Assembly: GCF_013372165.1 (NCBI RefSeq)
Contig: NZ_CP053828.1
Location: forward strand, 868,001-932,000
DNA length: 64,000 nt
Direction of reading: 5' to 3'
Source: Campylobacter hyointestinalis subsp. lawsonii
GTDB taxonomy: Bacteria; Campylobacterota; Campylobacteria; Campylobacterales; Campylobacteraceae
The translations under genes were made by a program, and so were the position numbers. Shown piece after piece: positions 44,311-53,910 of this stretch. Below the pieces are notes generated by a model. The model did no database searches. It saw only the letters and a program-made list of their open reading frames with translations, and was not told the origin of the DNA. How positions within the stretch are numbered: the first letter of the stretch is position 1; every line of letters starts with the position of its first letter.

Positions 44311-46566
44311 TTAGCTTAGACGAACAATTTTAACAGCTGCGGTCATATTTTTAAGGCTAGGTTTAACCTCTTCCCATTTTCTTGTTTTTAGACCGCAATC
44401 TGGATTTATCCAAAGTTGGCTTTTTGGAAGAACTTCTAGTAAGGCGTGAATTTGATTAGCTATCTCTTCTACGCTAGGAACTCTTGGACTATGGATATCA
44501 TAAACTCCAGGCCCTACTTCCTGTTTGTAACCAACTGATTTAAAGATTTTTAATAGCTCATTTCCGCTTCTAGCAGTTTCTATACTGATAACATCGGCGT
44601 CCATCGCTTCAATGGTCTTTATGATATCATTAAACTCAGAATAACACATATGTGTGTGAATTTGAGTCTGTGCTTTAGCTGATGAAACGCTTAATTTAAA
44701 GCAATCTACTGCAAATTTTTCATAACTAGATACGTTTTCACGTCTAAGCGGATAACCCTCTTTAAATGCAGCTTCATCTACTTGTATGATTTTGATACCT
44801 GCATTTTGAAGATCATTTATCTCATCATAAATACAAAGCGCAAGCTCTTTTGCTATCTCGCTTCTTGGTTTATCATCTCTTACAAAGCTCCAGTTTAGAA
44901 TAGTTACAGGTCCAGTTAGCATACCTTTCATTATCTTGCTTGTTTTGCTTTGAGCGTAGCTTATCCAGTCTACGGTCATAGCTTTTGGACGACTAACATC
45001 ACCAAAAAGGAGTGGCGGTTTAACGCATCTACTACCATAGCTTTGTACCCAGCCATTAGCACTAAATGCATACCCTTTTAGTTGCTCTCCAAAGTATTCA
45101 ACCATATCATTACGCTCAGGTTCGCCATGAACTAACACATCTAAGCCGCACTCTTCTTGAAAAGCTATGCACTCGTCGATGTATTTTTTGATATCTTTTT
45201 CATAAGACTCTTGCGATATCAGAGATTTTTTATAAGCATTTCTTACTTGACGAAGCTCTGGAGTCTGCGGGAAGCTACCTATAGTCGTAGTTGGAAGCTC
45301 TGGAAGATTAAATTTAGCTTTTTGAACCTTTATACGCTCTTCATAAGGAGTATCTCTTTCAAATTTAGATATGTTTTTTACCCTTTCTTGAACAGCTTTA
45401 TCGTTTATTAATTCAGAAGTCTTTCTTGAAGCGATAGCAGCTCTGTTTTTAGCAAGCAAGCCCTCACCTACTTCGCAAAAATGCTCGTCGTTTGCTAATT
45501 TTTTTAGCAAATTTACTTCTGTTAATTTTTCTAATGCAAAGCTAAGCCACTCTTTTATGCTTAGTTTTTCTTCGTATTTTAGAGTATATGGAACGTGTAA
45601 AAGTGAGCAAGAAGTGCCTATATTTAGGCGTTCGCTTGGGATATACTCTTTGATCTTGTTTATTAGCTCAAGTTTAACATCAAGATCGCTTACCCAAACG
45701 TTTCTACCATCTATAAGTCCAGCAAATAGAACTTTATCGCTATTTTTTAGGATTTCTAAAGAAGCTTTTTGGTGGCTTGTATGTACAAAATCAAGTCCAA
45801 CGCCCCAAACTTTAGTTTTTACGATCTCTTTTACAGCTTCATTTGCATGCTCAAAATATGTCATAAATATAATCTTAACATTATCTTTGACGCATAGCTT
45901 GTCATAAACAGGGACTATTTGATCTTTTAGTTTTTCAGCTTTATCGGTGACGAAGATAGGCTCATCTATCTGAACTACGACTTCATTATCCAGCTTAGAA
46001 ATTTCAACTAAAAGCTTAGCATACTGCTCTACTAGGGCGTCTAAATGACAAAGTGCGCAGCTTCCATCAGTTGTTTTACTAAGCGCTAAAAACGTTATAG
46101 GCCCTATCAAATTTATCTTTGGAGTGATGCCTTGGGCTTTTGCTTCTTTATATTCATTTAATATTTTTGTAGGATTTAGACTAAATTTAGTCTCTTTGCT
46201 AAGTTCTGGAACAATGTAATGGTAGTTTGTATTAAACCATTTTGTCATCTCCATAGCTACACTTGTCTTATTTCCTCTTGCCATTGAAAAGTATAGCTCT
46301 ACTCCACTAAGCCCCTCAAATCTCGGCGGAATCGCTCCAAAAGTTATAATATTATCAAGCATCAAATCATAATAAGAAAAGTCATTTGCACTTATAAAAT
46401 CTATATGTGCGTCTTTTTGATACTTCCAGTGTCTCGCTTTTAGCTCTTTTGCCACCTTCTCAACTTCACTAAAATCACTCTTGCCAGCCCAAAAACTCTC
46501 AAGCGCAAATTTAAGCTCTCTTTGTTCGCCTATCCTAGGAAATCCTATTATAAAACTTTTTGACAT
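44311..46566 (-). CDS. metE: Cobalamin-independent methionine synthase MetE
   Basis: MetE transfers a methyl group from methyltetrahydropteroyl-polyglutamate to homocysteine. ATG at 46566 (MSKSFIIGFPRIGEQRELK) has AAGGATT upstream and gives 751 residues, the normal length; 33 extra in-frame codons upstream lie across the promoter. The C-terminal catalytic barrel has TTIGSFPQT, HGEPERNDMVEYFGE, the zinc ligands in HTHMCYSEF and INPDCGLKTR. The MTHFR-like gene follows in the same direction. Confidence 0.96.
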   Translation of the reverse strand: MSKSFIIGFPRIGEQRELKFALESFWAGKSDFSEVEKVAKELKARHWKYQKDAHIDFISANDFSYYDLMLDNIITFGAIPPRFEGLSGVELYFSMARGNKTSVAMEMTKWFNTNYHYIVPELSKETKFSLNPTKILNEYKEAKAQGITPKINLIGPITFLALSKTTDGSCALCHLDALVEQYAKLLVEISKLDNEVVVQIDEPIFVTDKAEKLKDQIVPVYDKLCVKDNVKIIFMTYFEHANEAVKEIVKTKVWGVGLDFVHTSHQKASLEILKNSDKVLFAGLIDGRNVWVSDLDVKLELINKIKEYIPSERLNIGTSCSLLHVPYTLKYEEKLSIKEWLSFALEKLTEVNLLKKLANDEHFCEVGEGLLAKNRAAIASRKTSELINDKAVQERVKNISKFERDTPYEERIKVQKAKFNLPELPTTTIGSFPQTPELRQVRNAYKKSLISQESYEKDIKKYIDECIAFQEECGLDVLVHGEPERNDMVEYFGEQLKGYAFSANGWVQSYGSRCVKPPLLFGDVSRPKAMTVDWISYAQSKTSKIMKGMLTGPVTILNWSFVRDDKPRSEIAKELALCIYDEINDLQNAGIKIIQVDEAAFKEGYPLRRENVSSYEKFAVDCFKLSVSSAKAQTQIHTHMCYSEFNDIIKTIEAMDADVISIETARSGNELLKIFKSVGYKQEVGPGVYDIHSPRVPSVEEIANQIHALLEVLPKSQLWINPDCGLKTRKWEEVKPSLKNMTAAVKIVRLS

Positions 46567-46591
46567 ATTTAATCCTTTATTAAAATACATA

Positions 46592-46597
46592 ATTATA
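46592..46597 (-). promoter_or_regulatory. -10 element of the metE promoter
   Basis: On the minus strand TATAAT lies 25 nt before the metE ATG, in TACTATAATTATG. Confidence 0.6.
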
Positions 46598-46605
46598 GTA
46601 TAAAA

Positions 46606-46616
46606 GGTCTTAGACC
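46606..46616 (-). promoter_or_regulatory. Palindrome upstream of the metE -10, possible operator
   Basis: GGTCT-A-AGACC is a perfect 5-bp inverted repeat just upstream of the TATAAT box, where a repressor or activator could act. No regulator is assigned. Confidence 0.4.
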
Positions 46617-46642
46617 AACTAAATTTAAAAAATATAATGTTT

Positions 46643-46922
46643 TTAGTGGAATTTACGCATTTCAAAAATAACTAATGGCGGTTTTAATCCGTGAAGCTTA
46701 TAAAATAATTTATCATCATCTAAGTATAAGAAAAAATGGTTATGTAATAGCGTAAGGCGGGTCTTGCGTTTAAAAATACAGTTGCAATGAATAGGAAACG
46801 TAACGATAAAAGCTAGATATGAAAATACACCTATAAAAGTAAATTCTAAGTTAAATATAAATTTGAAATCTTTTTTATTTTTTAGTGCTTTGCTTATCGC
46901 TTTTACACATGGGACAGCTCAT
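46643..46922 (-). pseudogene. Broken small gene for a Cys-containing, membrane-associated protein
   Basis: ATG at 46922 encodes MSCPMCKSDKQSTKK and a TAA. One fewer A in the following A6 run would continue into a 77-codon open frame: KDFKFIFNLEFTFIGVF, one membrane helix, HCNCIFKRK, then LYLDDDKLFYKLHGLKPP to a stop at 46643. The CPMC and HCNC pairs could bind metal. Family not recognised. The single-base break may be real or a sequencing error. Confidence 0.4.
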
Positions 46923-47011
46923 ACTTACGCCTTTTTTTGTACTTTTAAAATAGTTTGGTGATTGTAACTAAAAAAATATAAAATTTAAATTAAAAATAAT
47001 TTTTTTATAAA

Positions 47012-48244
47012 TTAACTATTTATTACTTCAAATTCAAGTCCGTTTTTTGTCTCTTTGAATTTATAAAAACTTTCATTGCTAGGATAAACTACCTCTTTTT
47101 TGCGACTATTGTTAATGCTATTTTTAGAAAAATACTCTAAAAGCGATACTAACTCTTTTTGTAATAATATCTTTAAGCTCATACTCATTCCATGTTCTAA
47201 ATTTTTTATAAATTTACCATCAATTTGGCTTTGATGCGATATGACATTTAATTTATTTTTAAATCCCAAAAAATTTAATTTTTGGTAAAGAATGGCTTTT
47301 GATTCAAATGGTGCTATGTTGTCTTTTGTCGAGTGATAGCTGATAAATTTAGTTTTATTAAACTTTTTTTGAATTTTTAGGTGGTCTAAATTGTCTATAT
47401 CTCTGATGCATTCCCTGGCTTTTGAAAAGAAATAAGGCGATTTTTCATCTAAACTCCATAGCGTTATATCGCTAATTAGGATTTCTAAATTTGGAATTAG
47501 TTCATCATCTGATTTAAAGGAATAATATTTTGTAAAATCTATTTGCTTTCCAAAGCCTGAGTATAAGAGATTTGTTTTTGTATAGCTTGAATTTTCTATA
47601 ACAGCGTCGATTAACCAAGGTGCGATTTTAGCGCACATATAAGCTATATATCCACCATGACTTGAGCCAATCAAAATACAAGGAAGATTTTTTAACCCCC
47701 CCCCACCAGCTAAAATTTTGGTTAAGTTATGCCTAGTAAAAATGAGTGCGTTTATGACATCTATCGCACTCATTACTCCGAAATTTTGGTATTCATTGTC
47801 AGGTTGGGCAATAGTAAGACTAAGGGACATCTTATAGTCATTTGGCAATTTGCCTAACTTTTTTAAATTTTCAATCTTTTCATTAATAATCCTAAAAACA
47901 TAATCATTTTGAAAATTTAGATCTAGCCCAATAGCTTCAGCCATCTTTTTTAAAATAAATTTGTCTATTTCATCGGCAAATAAAGTTCCACCTAAATGAG
48001 TTCTGTTTCTAATACCAAAATATCTCACTTGTAGCACAATAACTCCAAATTTAGAAGTAAATTCGGCCAAATTTTGTTGATAGCTTGAGTTATTGTCATC
48101 TCCGCAACCTGGCACTAAAACTACAATTGCTTTTTGCTCTAATTCATCATCAAAAGTAACTTTAAATTTAAGCTTTGATCTGCGTTTAATAGCTAGTTCG
48201 ACATCATCACAAGAGTCTATTTCAAATTCCCTAGTTAGCGTCAT
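47012..48244 (-). CDS. DUF2920 family alpha/beta-hydrolase-like protein with a G9 tract
   Basis: The 410-residue protein begins with REFEIDSCDDVELAIKR, the characteristic DUF2920 opening, followed by VLVPGCGDDNNSSYQQNL. A GxSxG-type nucleophile elbow is GSSHGG, with TKDNIAPF and EHGM as possible acid and His regions. Campylobacter DUF2920 proteins usually belong to flagellar or surface-glycan modification loci; here the gene stands alone next to ppk. Nine G on the coding strand (47696-47704) encode residues 181-183; a gain or loss of one G would truncate the protein just before the nucleophile. The tract is currently in frame. Confidence 0.8.
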   Translation of the reverse strand: MTLTREFEIDSCDDVELAIKRRSKLKFKVTFDDELEQKAIVVLVPGCGDDNNSSYQQNLAEFTSKFGVIVLQVRYFGIRNRTHLGGTLFADEIDKFILKKMAEAIGLDLNFQNDYVFRIINEKIENLKKLGKLPNDYKMSLSLTIAQPDNEYQNFGVMSAIDVINALIFTRHNLTKILAGGGGLKNLPCILIGSSHGGYIAYMCAKIAPWLIDAVIENSSYTKTNLLYSGFGKQIDFTKYYSFKSDDELIPNLEILISDITLWSLDEKSPYFFSKARECIRDIDNLDHLKIQKKFNKTKFISYHSTKDNIAPFESKAILYQKLNFLGFKNKLNVISHQSQIDGKFIKNLEHGMSMSLKILLQKELVSLLEYFSKNSINNSRKKEVVYPSNESFYKFKETKNGLEFEVINS

Positions 48245-50334
48245 TAGCTTTCTTTAAATAGTTTTGAAGCTAAAATTTGAGCTTTATCTTGATCGCTATC
48301 TTTTTTAAGCGTTTTAAAGACTCTATTTAGATGATTTTCAAAAAATTCGTGATTATTTAGCTCTTTTTCATCATCTTTTTTTATGACACTCGTGTATTCT
48401 CCATCACTTCCAAGCTCATAAGCAAGCTCGTTATCACTAAGTTGCAAACGTAAAATTTCATTTAATTTATCGGCAAGCATAGGCTCATATATAGGGGTCA
48501 TAAGCTCAAGTCTGCGCTCTAGATTTCGTGGCATCCAGTCCGCGCTGGATATGTAAAATTTAGGACTTGCGTGCTTAAAATAAAATATCCTAGCATGCTC
48601 AAGGTACTTTCCTATGATAGAGCGAACGCGGATATTTTCACTTATGCCAGCTACACCCGGTCTAAGACAGCAAATTCCTCTTATGATAAGATCTATCTGA
48701 ACCCCTGCTTTACTTGCTTTGTAAAGCTCTTTTATGACGTCGCTATCAACTAAAGCATTCATTTTGGCGATGATCCTGCCCTCACCGCCCATTTTTGCTT
48801 CATTCTTTATCATATCTATAACACGTTCTTTTATCTGCATAGGAGACATAGAAAGCGAGTTTAGACGTCTGTTTTTGCTAAATCCAGATAGTATGTGAAA
48901 AAAAGTAGTAGTATCTTTTGCAAAGTCTTCTCTACTAGTAAAGTAGCTCACGTCTGTGTAGATCTTTGCGCTACTTCCGTTGTAGTTTCCAGTACCAAGA
49001 TGCATATAAAATTTGAGTTTGTCGCCTATTTGACGTATGACTTGAGAAACTTTTGCATGAACTTTAAATCCTGTAATACCATATATCACATGCGCCCCTG
49101 CGTTTTCAAGCGCTTTTGCCCAGTGAAGATTGTTTTCTTCATCAAATCTAGCTTTTAGCTCTACCATTACGGTCACTTGTTTGCCATCGTTTGCAGCGTC
49201 TATGAGAGCTTGAATGATGCTTGAGTTTTTCTCAACTCTATAAAGCGTCATACGTATAGATATGACCTTTGGATCTTTTGCTGCTTCTTTGATAAACTGA
49301 GTTACTGGATCAAAGCTTTCGTATGGATGAAAAAGCAAAACGTCTTCTTTATCTATAGCATCAAACATCGAAACATTTTGTCCAAATGGAGGAAGTGTCT
49401 TTGGCGTATATTGAGGTAAGAGCAAATTTGAAAACTCTTTATCGCCGATGATCTGCCACAAAGCTCCAAGGGTTAGAGGAATAGTGTATTCATATATATC
49501 TTTATAAAATATTTTCATATGCAAATTTAAAAACTCAAGTATCTCTGGATCTGGATCTTTTTCGATTTGCAAACGAACAAAAGCGCCTTTTCTGCGAAGT
49601 TTTAAGCCTTGTTCTAGTATCATCATAAAATCGTCCGCTTCTTCTTCTTCGATCACCATATCAGCGTTCCTAGTTACTCTAAATGCACAACTTGCAAGTA
49701 GTTTGTACCCTGGAAATATCTCTTCTGCGTGACGATGAACTATGCTTTCTATAGGTACATATATGCCATCTCCGGCGTTGTAAAATCTAGGAAGCACACG
49801 GCTGATACGTATCATTCCAAATTTTATTATCTCAGGATGAGCATCATCGCAAAGTTTCACTGCAAGTCCAAAACTAAGGTTGTTTAGATGCGGAAAAGGA
49901 TGGGTTGCATCTACTGCGATAGGAACGATAACTGGCAAAATATTTGAGAAAAAGTACTCATCAGCCCTAAGTTTGATATCTGAGTCTAAATCTTCGTATT
50001 TTTTGATGTGCAGCCCTACTTTTGCTAGTTTTGAAACAGTATCTTTATAGTAATCTTCTAAAATTTGTTGCTCGTCTTTTAGGTATTTTCTTATCTCTCT
50101 TAACTGATCAAGAGGAGTCATTTCATCATTTCCACTTACTACGACTCCAGCGGCAAAAAGTTGCTTTAGTCCGGCTATTCTGATCATATAAAATTCGTCT
50201 AAATTTGTATAATAAATAGCTATAAACTTGAGCTTTTCAAGTAGCGGAAGATCTTTTTCACATTGAGCTAGTACGCGCGAATTAAATCTTAGCCAAGATA
50301 GTTCGCGATTGATAAAAATATCTCTGTTTTTCAT
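48244..50334 (-). CDS. ppk: Polyphosphate kinase 1
   Basis: Ppk1 makes long-chain polyphosphate from ATP. The 696 residues show the N-terminal [13 protein letters not shown], the phospholipase D-like catalytic parts with [24 protein letters not shown] (active-site His) and [14 protein letters not shown], and a second [22 protein letters not shown]. Full length. A TATAAT box lies upstream. The DUF2920 gene starts at its stop codon with a one-base overlap. Confidence 0.96.
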   Translation of the reverse strand: MKNRDIFINRELSWLRFNSRVLAQCEKDLPLLEKLKFIAIYYTNLDEFYMIRIAGLKQLFAAGVVVSGNDEMTPLDQLREIRKYLKDEQQILEDYYKDTVSKLAKVGLHIKKYEDLDSDIKLRADEYFFSNILPVIVPIAVDATHPFPHLNNLSFGLAVKLCDDAHPEIIKFGMIRISRVLPRFYNAGDGIYVPIESIVHRHAEEIFPGYKLLASCAFRVTRNADMVIEEEEADDFMMILEQGLKLRRKGAFVRLQIEKDPDPEILEFLNLHMKIFYKDIYEYTIPLTLGALWQIIGDKEFSNLLLPQYTPKTLPPFGQNVSMFDAIDKEDVLLFHPYESFDPVTQFIKEAAKDPKVISIRMTLYRVEKNSSIIQALIDAANDGKQVTVMVELKARFDEENNLHWAKALENAGAHVIYGITGFKVHAKVSQVIRQIGDKLKFYMHLGTGNYNGSSAKIYTDVSYFTSREDFAKDTTTFFHILSGFSKNRRLNSLSMSPMQIKERVIDMIKNEAKMGGEGRIIAKMNALVDSDVIKELYKASKAGVQIDLIIRGICCLRPGVAGISENIRVRSIIGKYLEHARIFYFKHASPKFYISSADWMPRNLERRLELMTPIYEPMLADKLNEILRLQLSDNELAYELGSDGEYTSVIKKDDEKELNNHEFFENHLNRVFKTLKKDSDQDKAQILASKLFKES

Positions 50335-50360
50335 ATTTTGACCCTTTCAAATTTGGTATG

Positions 50361-50366
50361 ATTATA
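50361..50366 (-). promoter_or_regulatory. -10 element of the ppk promoter
   Basis: Minus-strand TATAAT, 27 nt before the ppk ATG. It overlaps the left edge of one copy of the 36-bp direct repeat. Confidence 0.55.
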
Positions 50367-50397
50367 CTAAAAATGAGTGAAAAATTCACTTAATATT
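50362..50397 (+). repeat. 36-bp imperfect direct repeat, copy 1
   Basis: Begins TTATACTAAAAATGAGTG and ends TTCACTTAATATT; it matches 51580-51615 except for one or two substitutions and two compensating one-base indels. The two copies flank the MATE pseudogene. Within it AGTGAA-AAA-TTCACT forms a small palindrome (50376-50390). Confidence 0.65.
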
Positions 50398-50403
50398 CTA
50401 AAT

Positions 50404-51422
50404 TTAAAATAGAATTATTATTAAAATGTGTAAATTTATACTTAAATTTAAAACTTTGTTTGCAATTTTTTCCAAAAAATATTCGCACAAAAACACAAGC
50501 CCAAAAATCATCAAAGCCGTGCTTAAAAATATGATTTTTAAAAGCCCTTTAAAGGTTCGCATATTTTTTGCTGCAAAATGATAACTAAATAATGGCAAAA
50601 TTCCGCCACACATTCCCATAATAAACGACGAAGCAAAGAATTCCGCGCTCATCAAAACAGATAAAATAGCAACGCTATTTTCGGTGGAAATTTCTAGCAA
50701 AATAGCGTTTGCGACTATCATAAAAACAGACGAAAATGTAGAACTACCATTTAATACTATATTTTTTATCAAATTTAAATTTATATAAATTTTGCTTATT
50801 TTTAGGTTTAAATTTTGCAAAACAAATGGTGCTAATCCAAGCGCTCATACCTATACAAGTAGCAAGTGCAGCCCTAGGTCAAACACTGCTAAAAATAGAT
50901 AATCTAAGACTAAATTTATAATAGCAACGATAAGGTTTAAAATCATACTATATATCGGCTTTTAGCTATTCTTAGATAGTCATCTATCGCAAAACATAGA
51001 GCTACAAATGGATAAAATAATATATAAATTCTTGCATATTCTATACATAAATTTGCTAGTTCTAAGTCATCTATAAAATATAAACATAACCATTTTAAAG
51101 ATAAAATTCCTAAAACAAAAAACAGCATAGAAACCATCACGATAAAAATTAAACTAAAGCTAAAAATTTCGCTTGCTTTTTTATACTCTTTTTGCCCAAG
51201 ATGAATTGAAATTTGCACGGACGAACCGACAGCAATTATGTCTATTAGACTAAAAGATATCATTATAAAAGGCATTATTAATCCAGCAGCCGCTAAGGCT
51301 TTAACGCCTAAAATTTTACCGATAAAAATATCGTCTATGATAAAATATAAAGACATAAAAAGCATACTTATCATATTTGAAAAAGCATATTTTATAAATA
51401 ATTTTGTAGGTTTAAAGCTCAT
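50404..51422 (-). pseudogene. Degraded MATE-family efflux transporter
   Basis: The first frame (51422-50943) gives 159 residues with FIIDDIFIGKILGVKALAAAG and GQKEYKKASEIFSF, typical of MATE proteins, then a stop. The following stretch MILNLIVAIINLVLDYLFL continues the fold, is lost by a frameshift within about 30 codons (resuming as LATCIGMSAWISTICF in another frame), and the last frame (50820-50404) adds 138 residues before ending early. About 340 of the usual ~440 residues are represented. At least one stop, one frameshift and a C-terminal truncation make it inactive. Confidence 0.8.
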
Positions 51423-51579
51423 ATCAACTCCTATTTTTTAAATTTTTTGCTATTTAAAAAAATAAAACGCTAATAAACTCAGTTGATAGCTTGTATGTAT
51501 AAATTTAATTTTAAGTATAATTTATTTTGACAAGCGTACCGATAAGTCATCATAAATCACCTTTTTTAAATTTAAACAG

Positions 51580-51615
51580 TTATACAAAAAATAAGTAAAA
51601 ATTCCACTTAATATT
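51580..51615 (+). repeat. 36-bp imperfect direct repeat, copy 2
   Basis: TTATACAAAAAATAAGT through to CCACTTAATATT, same orientation as copy 1 at 50362-50397. It lies 158 bp upstream of the MATE pseudogene start. Confidence 0.65.
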
Positions 51616-51700
51616 AAATCTGTTAAATATATTTAATTATAAAATACAATATAAAATTTGGTAATTATGTAAAATACGCACCATAAAGTATAAATTTAAT

Positions 51701-51736
51701 AAGGTTTTTACATTAAAATTTAAATATAAAAACCTT
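51701..51736 (-). terminator. Hairpin downstream of the TonB-dependent receptor gene
   Basis: AAGGTTTTTA (51701-51710) pairs with TAAAAACCTT (51727-51736) over 10 bp, starting about 10 nt after the receptor stop on the minus strand. Confidence 0.6.
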
Positions 51737-51745
51737 AAATTTCAA

Positions 51746-53884
51746 TTAGAAATTATAACTAAAAGTTAAGTTAAATAGCCTTGGATCGCCATAAACCATC
51801 TTATTTGCTCCTATACCTTCATAATATCGTTTATCAAATAAATTATCGATATTTAGCTGGATATCAAAGTTTTTATTGATTTTATATCCAAGCATTAAAT
51901 TTACTAAAGCATAGTCATTTTGAGTTATTCGACTATCACCGCTATCTACGTAAATTTTACTTTTATATAAAATACCTCCGCCTATTCTAAGATTTTGAAT
52001 GGTATATTTAGCAAATAAATTAGCAGTAGTTCTGGCGGCTTCAGTGTTGTATTTCATACCTTTTGCATCTTCTGCTTTAAAATGAGTAAGACCAAAACTT
52101 AAGCTCAAATCACTATTTATATCGCCCATAACATCAATCTCAAATCCCTTGCTCAAAACACCTTTTGAAGCGATATAAGCAGATTGTGACGTACCTGGTA
52201 TCTTTATATCTGGTTCATAAGCCGTTGCAAGCTTATCTTGTTCTATTTTAAATAGACCAAATGAAGTTTGAAGAGCTCCTCCAAAATACTCTGCTTTGAT
52301 ACCGACTTCATAGTCTTTACCTTCTACAGGATCAAGATATTTTCCATTTATATCTTTTTTATCTTGCGGTTTAAATATACTTGTATAACTAGCATAAAGA
52401 GAATAATTTTCGTTTAAATCATATACTATTCCTATGTACGGAGTTATTTCTCTTGTAAAATTTCTATTTTCATTTCCGCCTTCAATGCTATATTTCCAGT
52501 AACTCATTCTACCGCCTACTAAAAATTTAGCATAGTCTGTAATTTCAAATTTATTTGCCATATATATTGCTTTTTGAATAGTTTTGTCACGATTATTTTG
52601 ATCTATATATGGAAATCTCGGATCGTTTATATATAAATTGTTGAAATTTAAAATAGTATCGGAAGTAAATTTAAGTCCAGCAGGCGTATTTTTTGAATTC
52701 CAATAGCTACTTACGCTATCTGCGCTTTTTTTATAGTTATTATACATAGCACCAAAAACAAATTCATGATTTTTATCAAAAGCGACGTAAGGAAGCGTTA
52801 GATAACTATCGATATTGTGTATATTTTCTTCACGTTTGTTTGCATAGGCGGAAAGCCCGTCGATATTTCCTATGTTATTCGTAGGGAGATTTCCACCATA
52901 ATAAAGCAAATTTGAGTCAGTGTTTGCGCGTCTAAACGAATATGAATAATTAAAAACGGCATCGTTTATAAAAAAATATTTATAATCGGCGTAAAAATCA
53001 AGAGTTTTTATATCCCATCTAGTCCAAGGCTGAGAAAAAATTTGGTTTTTACTAAAATTTGTTCTGCTTTTATTTGTATAAAATGCTGGCATACCGCCCC
53101 AACGAACTCCGTTTCTTTGCAAATCTTGATAAAATCCGGCTAAAGAAACCAAAGAGTTATCGCCTACATCGGCATCTATAACGGTATAAATCACGTCATT
53201 TTTACGTTTATAATAATCCATAAAAGATCTAGATTTATCATGTGAAAACGAAAGTCTTCCTCTTATGCTGCCATCTTTGTTTAAAGGGGATAAAACATCA
53301 CCTGAGATACCGTATTTATCATATGATCCTCCGCTTGTTTTTAATACCGCTTTAAAATCTCTACTATCTGCTCTTTTTCTTATAAAATTGATACTAGCCG
53401 CAGGATTTCCGGCGCCCGCTAGAAGTCCGTTTGCTCCTTTGACTACTTCAACTCTCTCATATGGTATCAAGCTCATATCGTTTGCTCCAAGTGAAAAACC
53501 GCCGAAACTCGGCATAGAATCAAGCAGATAATAATCAACACTAAAACCCCTAATAGTCGGATAAACGCGCTCATCCCATTTGTTAAGAGTAACTCCTGGT
53601 ATATGACGAAGCAGCTCTTGATAGTCATTTACGTCAAGATCTCTTAGCTTTGCTTCTGTTATGATACTTAAAGACTGCGGTATTTCTCGAACATTCAAAT
53701 CAAGCCTTGTAGTGCTTTTAACGATCTCTTGAGTATTATAGTTTTTATCGTCATTTCTTATAGGAGCTACTATATCTACAGCCTCTAAAGATACCTGTTT
53801 TGTTTCGTTTGCTAAAATTTTAGTATTTTCTTGAAGTACAAATATAGCAACTACTGCCGAAAGCAAAATTCTACTTAACTTCAT
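51746..53884 (-). CDS. TonB-dependent siderophore receptor
   Basis: An outer-membrane receptor of 712 residues with a signal peptide (about 1-26), a plug domain (REIPQSLSIITEAKLRDL, YQELLRHIPGVT, YERVEVVKGANGLLAGAGNPAASINFIRK) and a 22-strand-type barrel ending in NLTFSYNF with terminal Phe. The pattern matches FhuE/FpvA-like ferric-siderophore receptors; ligand unknown. The PepSY gene lies 26 bp upstream on the same strand, and the shared promoter has a Fur-box-like palindrome. No TonB-ExbBD or ABC permease is visible here. Confidence 0.88.
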   Translation of the reverse strand: MKLSRILLSAVVAIFVLQENTKILANETKQVSLEAVDIVAPIRNDDKNYNTQEIVKSTTRLDLNVREIPQSLSIITEAKLRDLDVNDYQELLRHIPGVTLNKWDERVYPTIRGFSVDYYLLDSMPSFGGFSLGANDMSLIPYERVEVVKGANGLLAGAGNPAASINFIRKRADSRDFKAVLKTSGGSYDKYGISGDVLSPLNKDGSIRGRLSFSHDKSRSFMDYYKRKNDVIYTVIDADVGDNSLVSLAGFYQDLQRNGVRWGGMPAFYTNKSRTNFSKNQIFSQPWTRWDIKTLDFYADYKYFFINDAVFNYSYSFRRANTDSNLLYYGGNLPTNNIGNIDGLSAYANKREENIHNIDSYLTLPYVAFDKNHEFVFGAMYNNYKKSADSVSSYWNSKNTPAGLKFTSDTILNFNNLYINDPRFPYIDQNNRDKTIQKAIYMANKFEITDYAKFLVGGRMSYWKYSIEGGNENRNFTREITPYIGIVYDLNENYSLYASYTSIFKPQDKKDINGKYLDPVEGKDYEVGIKAEYFGGALQTSFGLFKIEQDKLATAYEPDIKIPGTSQSAYIASKGVLSKGFEIDVMGDINSDLSLSFGLTHFKAEDAKGMKYNTEAARTTANLFAKYTIQNLRIGGGILYKSKIYVDSGDSRITQNDYALVNLMLGYKINKNFDIQLNIDNLFDKRYYEGIGANKMVYGDPRLFNLTFSYNF

Positions 53885-53910
53885 ATCGTCTCCTTAGTTT
53901 CATTATTTTC

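Larger units (their letters stand above)
51423..51745 (-). other. Intergenic region between TonB receptor and MATE pseudogene
   Basis: It holds the terminator-like hairpin of the receptor gene (51701-51736), the second copy of the 36-bp repeat (51580-51615) and a possible minus-strand promoter (TTGTCA with TATACT near 51513-51535) for the MATE remnant. No open frame was seen. Confidence 0.5.

Noticed and set aside
46567-46665. 33-codon N-terminal extension of metE
   Set aside because: It covers the TATAAT box and the ribosome binding site for the ATG at 46566, and is not part of MetE proteins.
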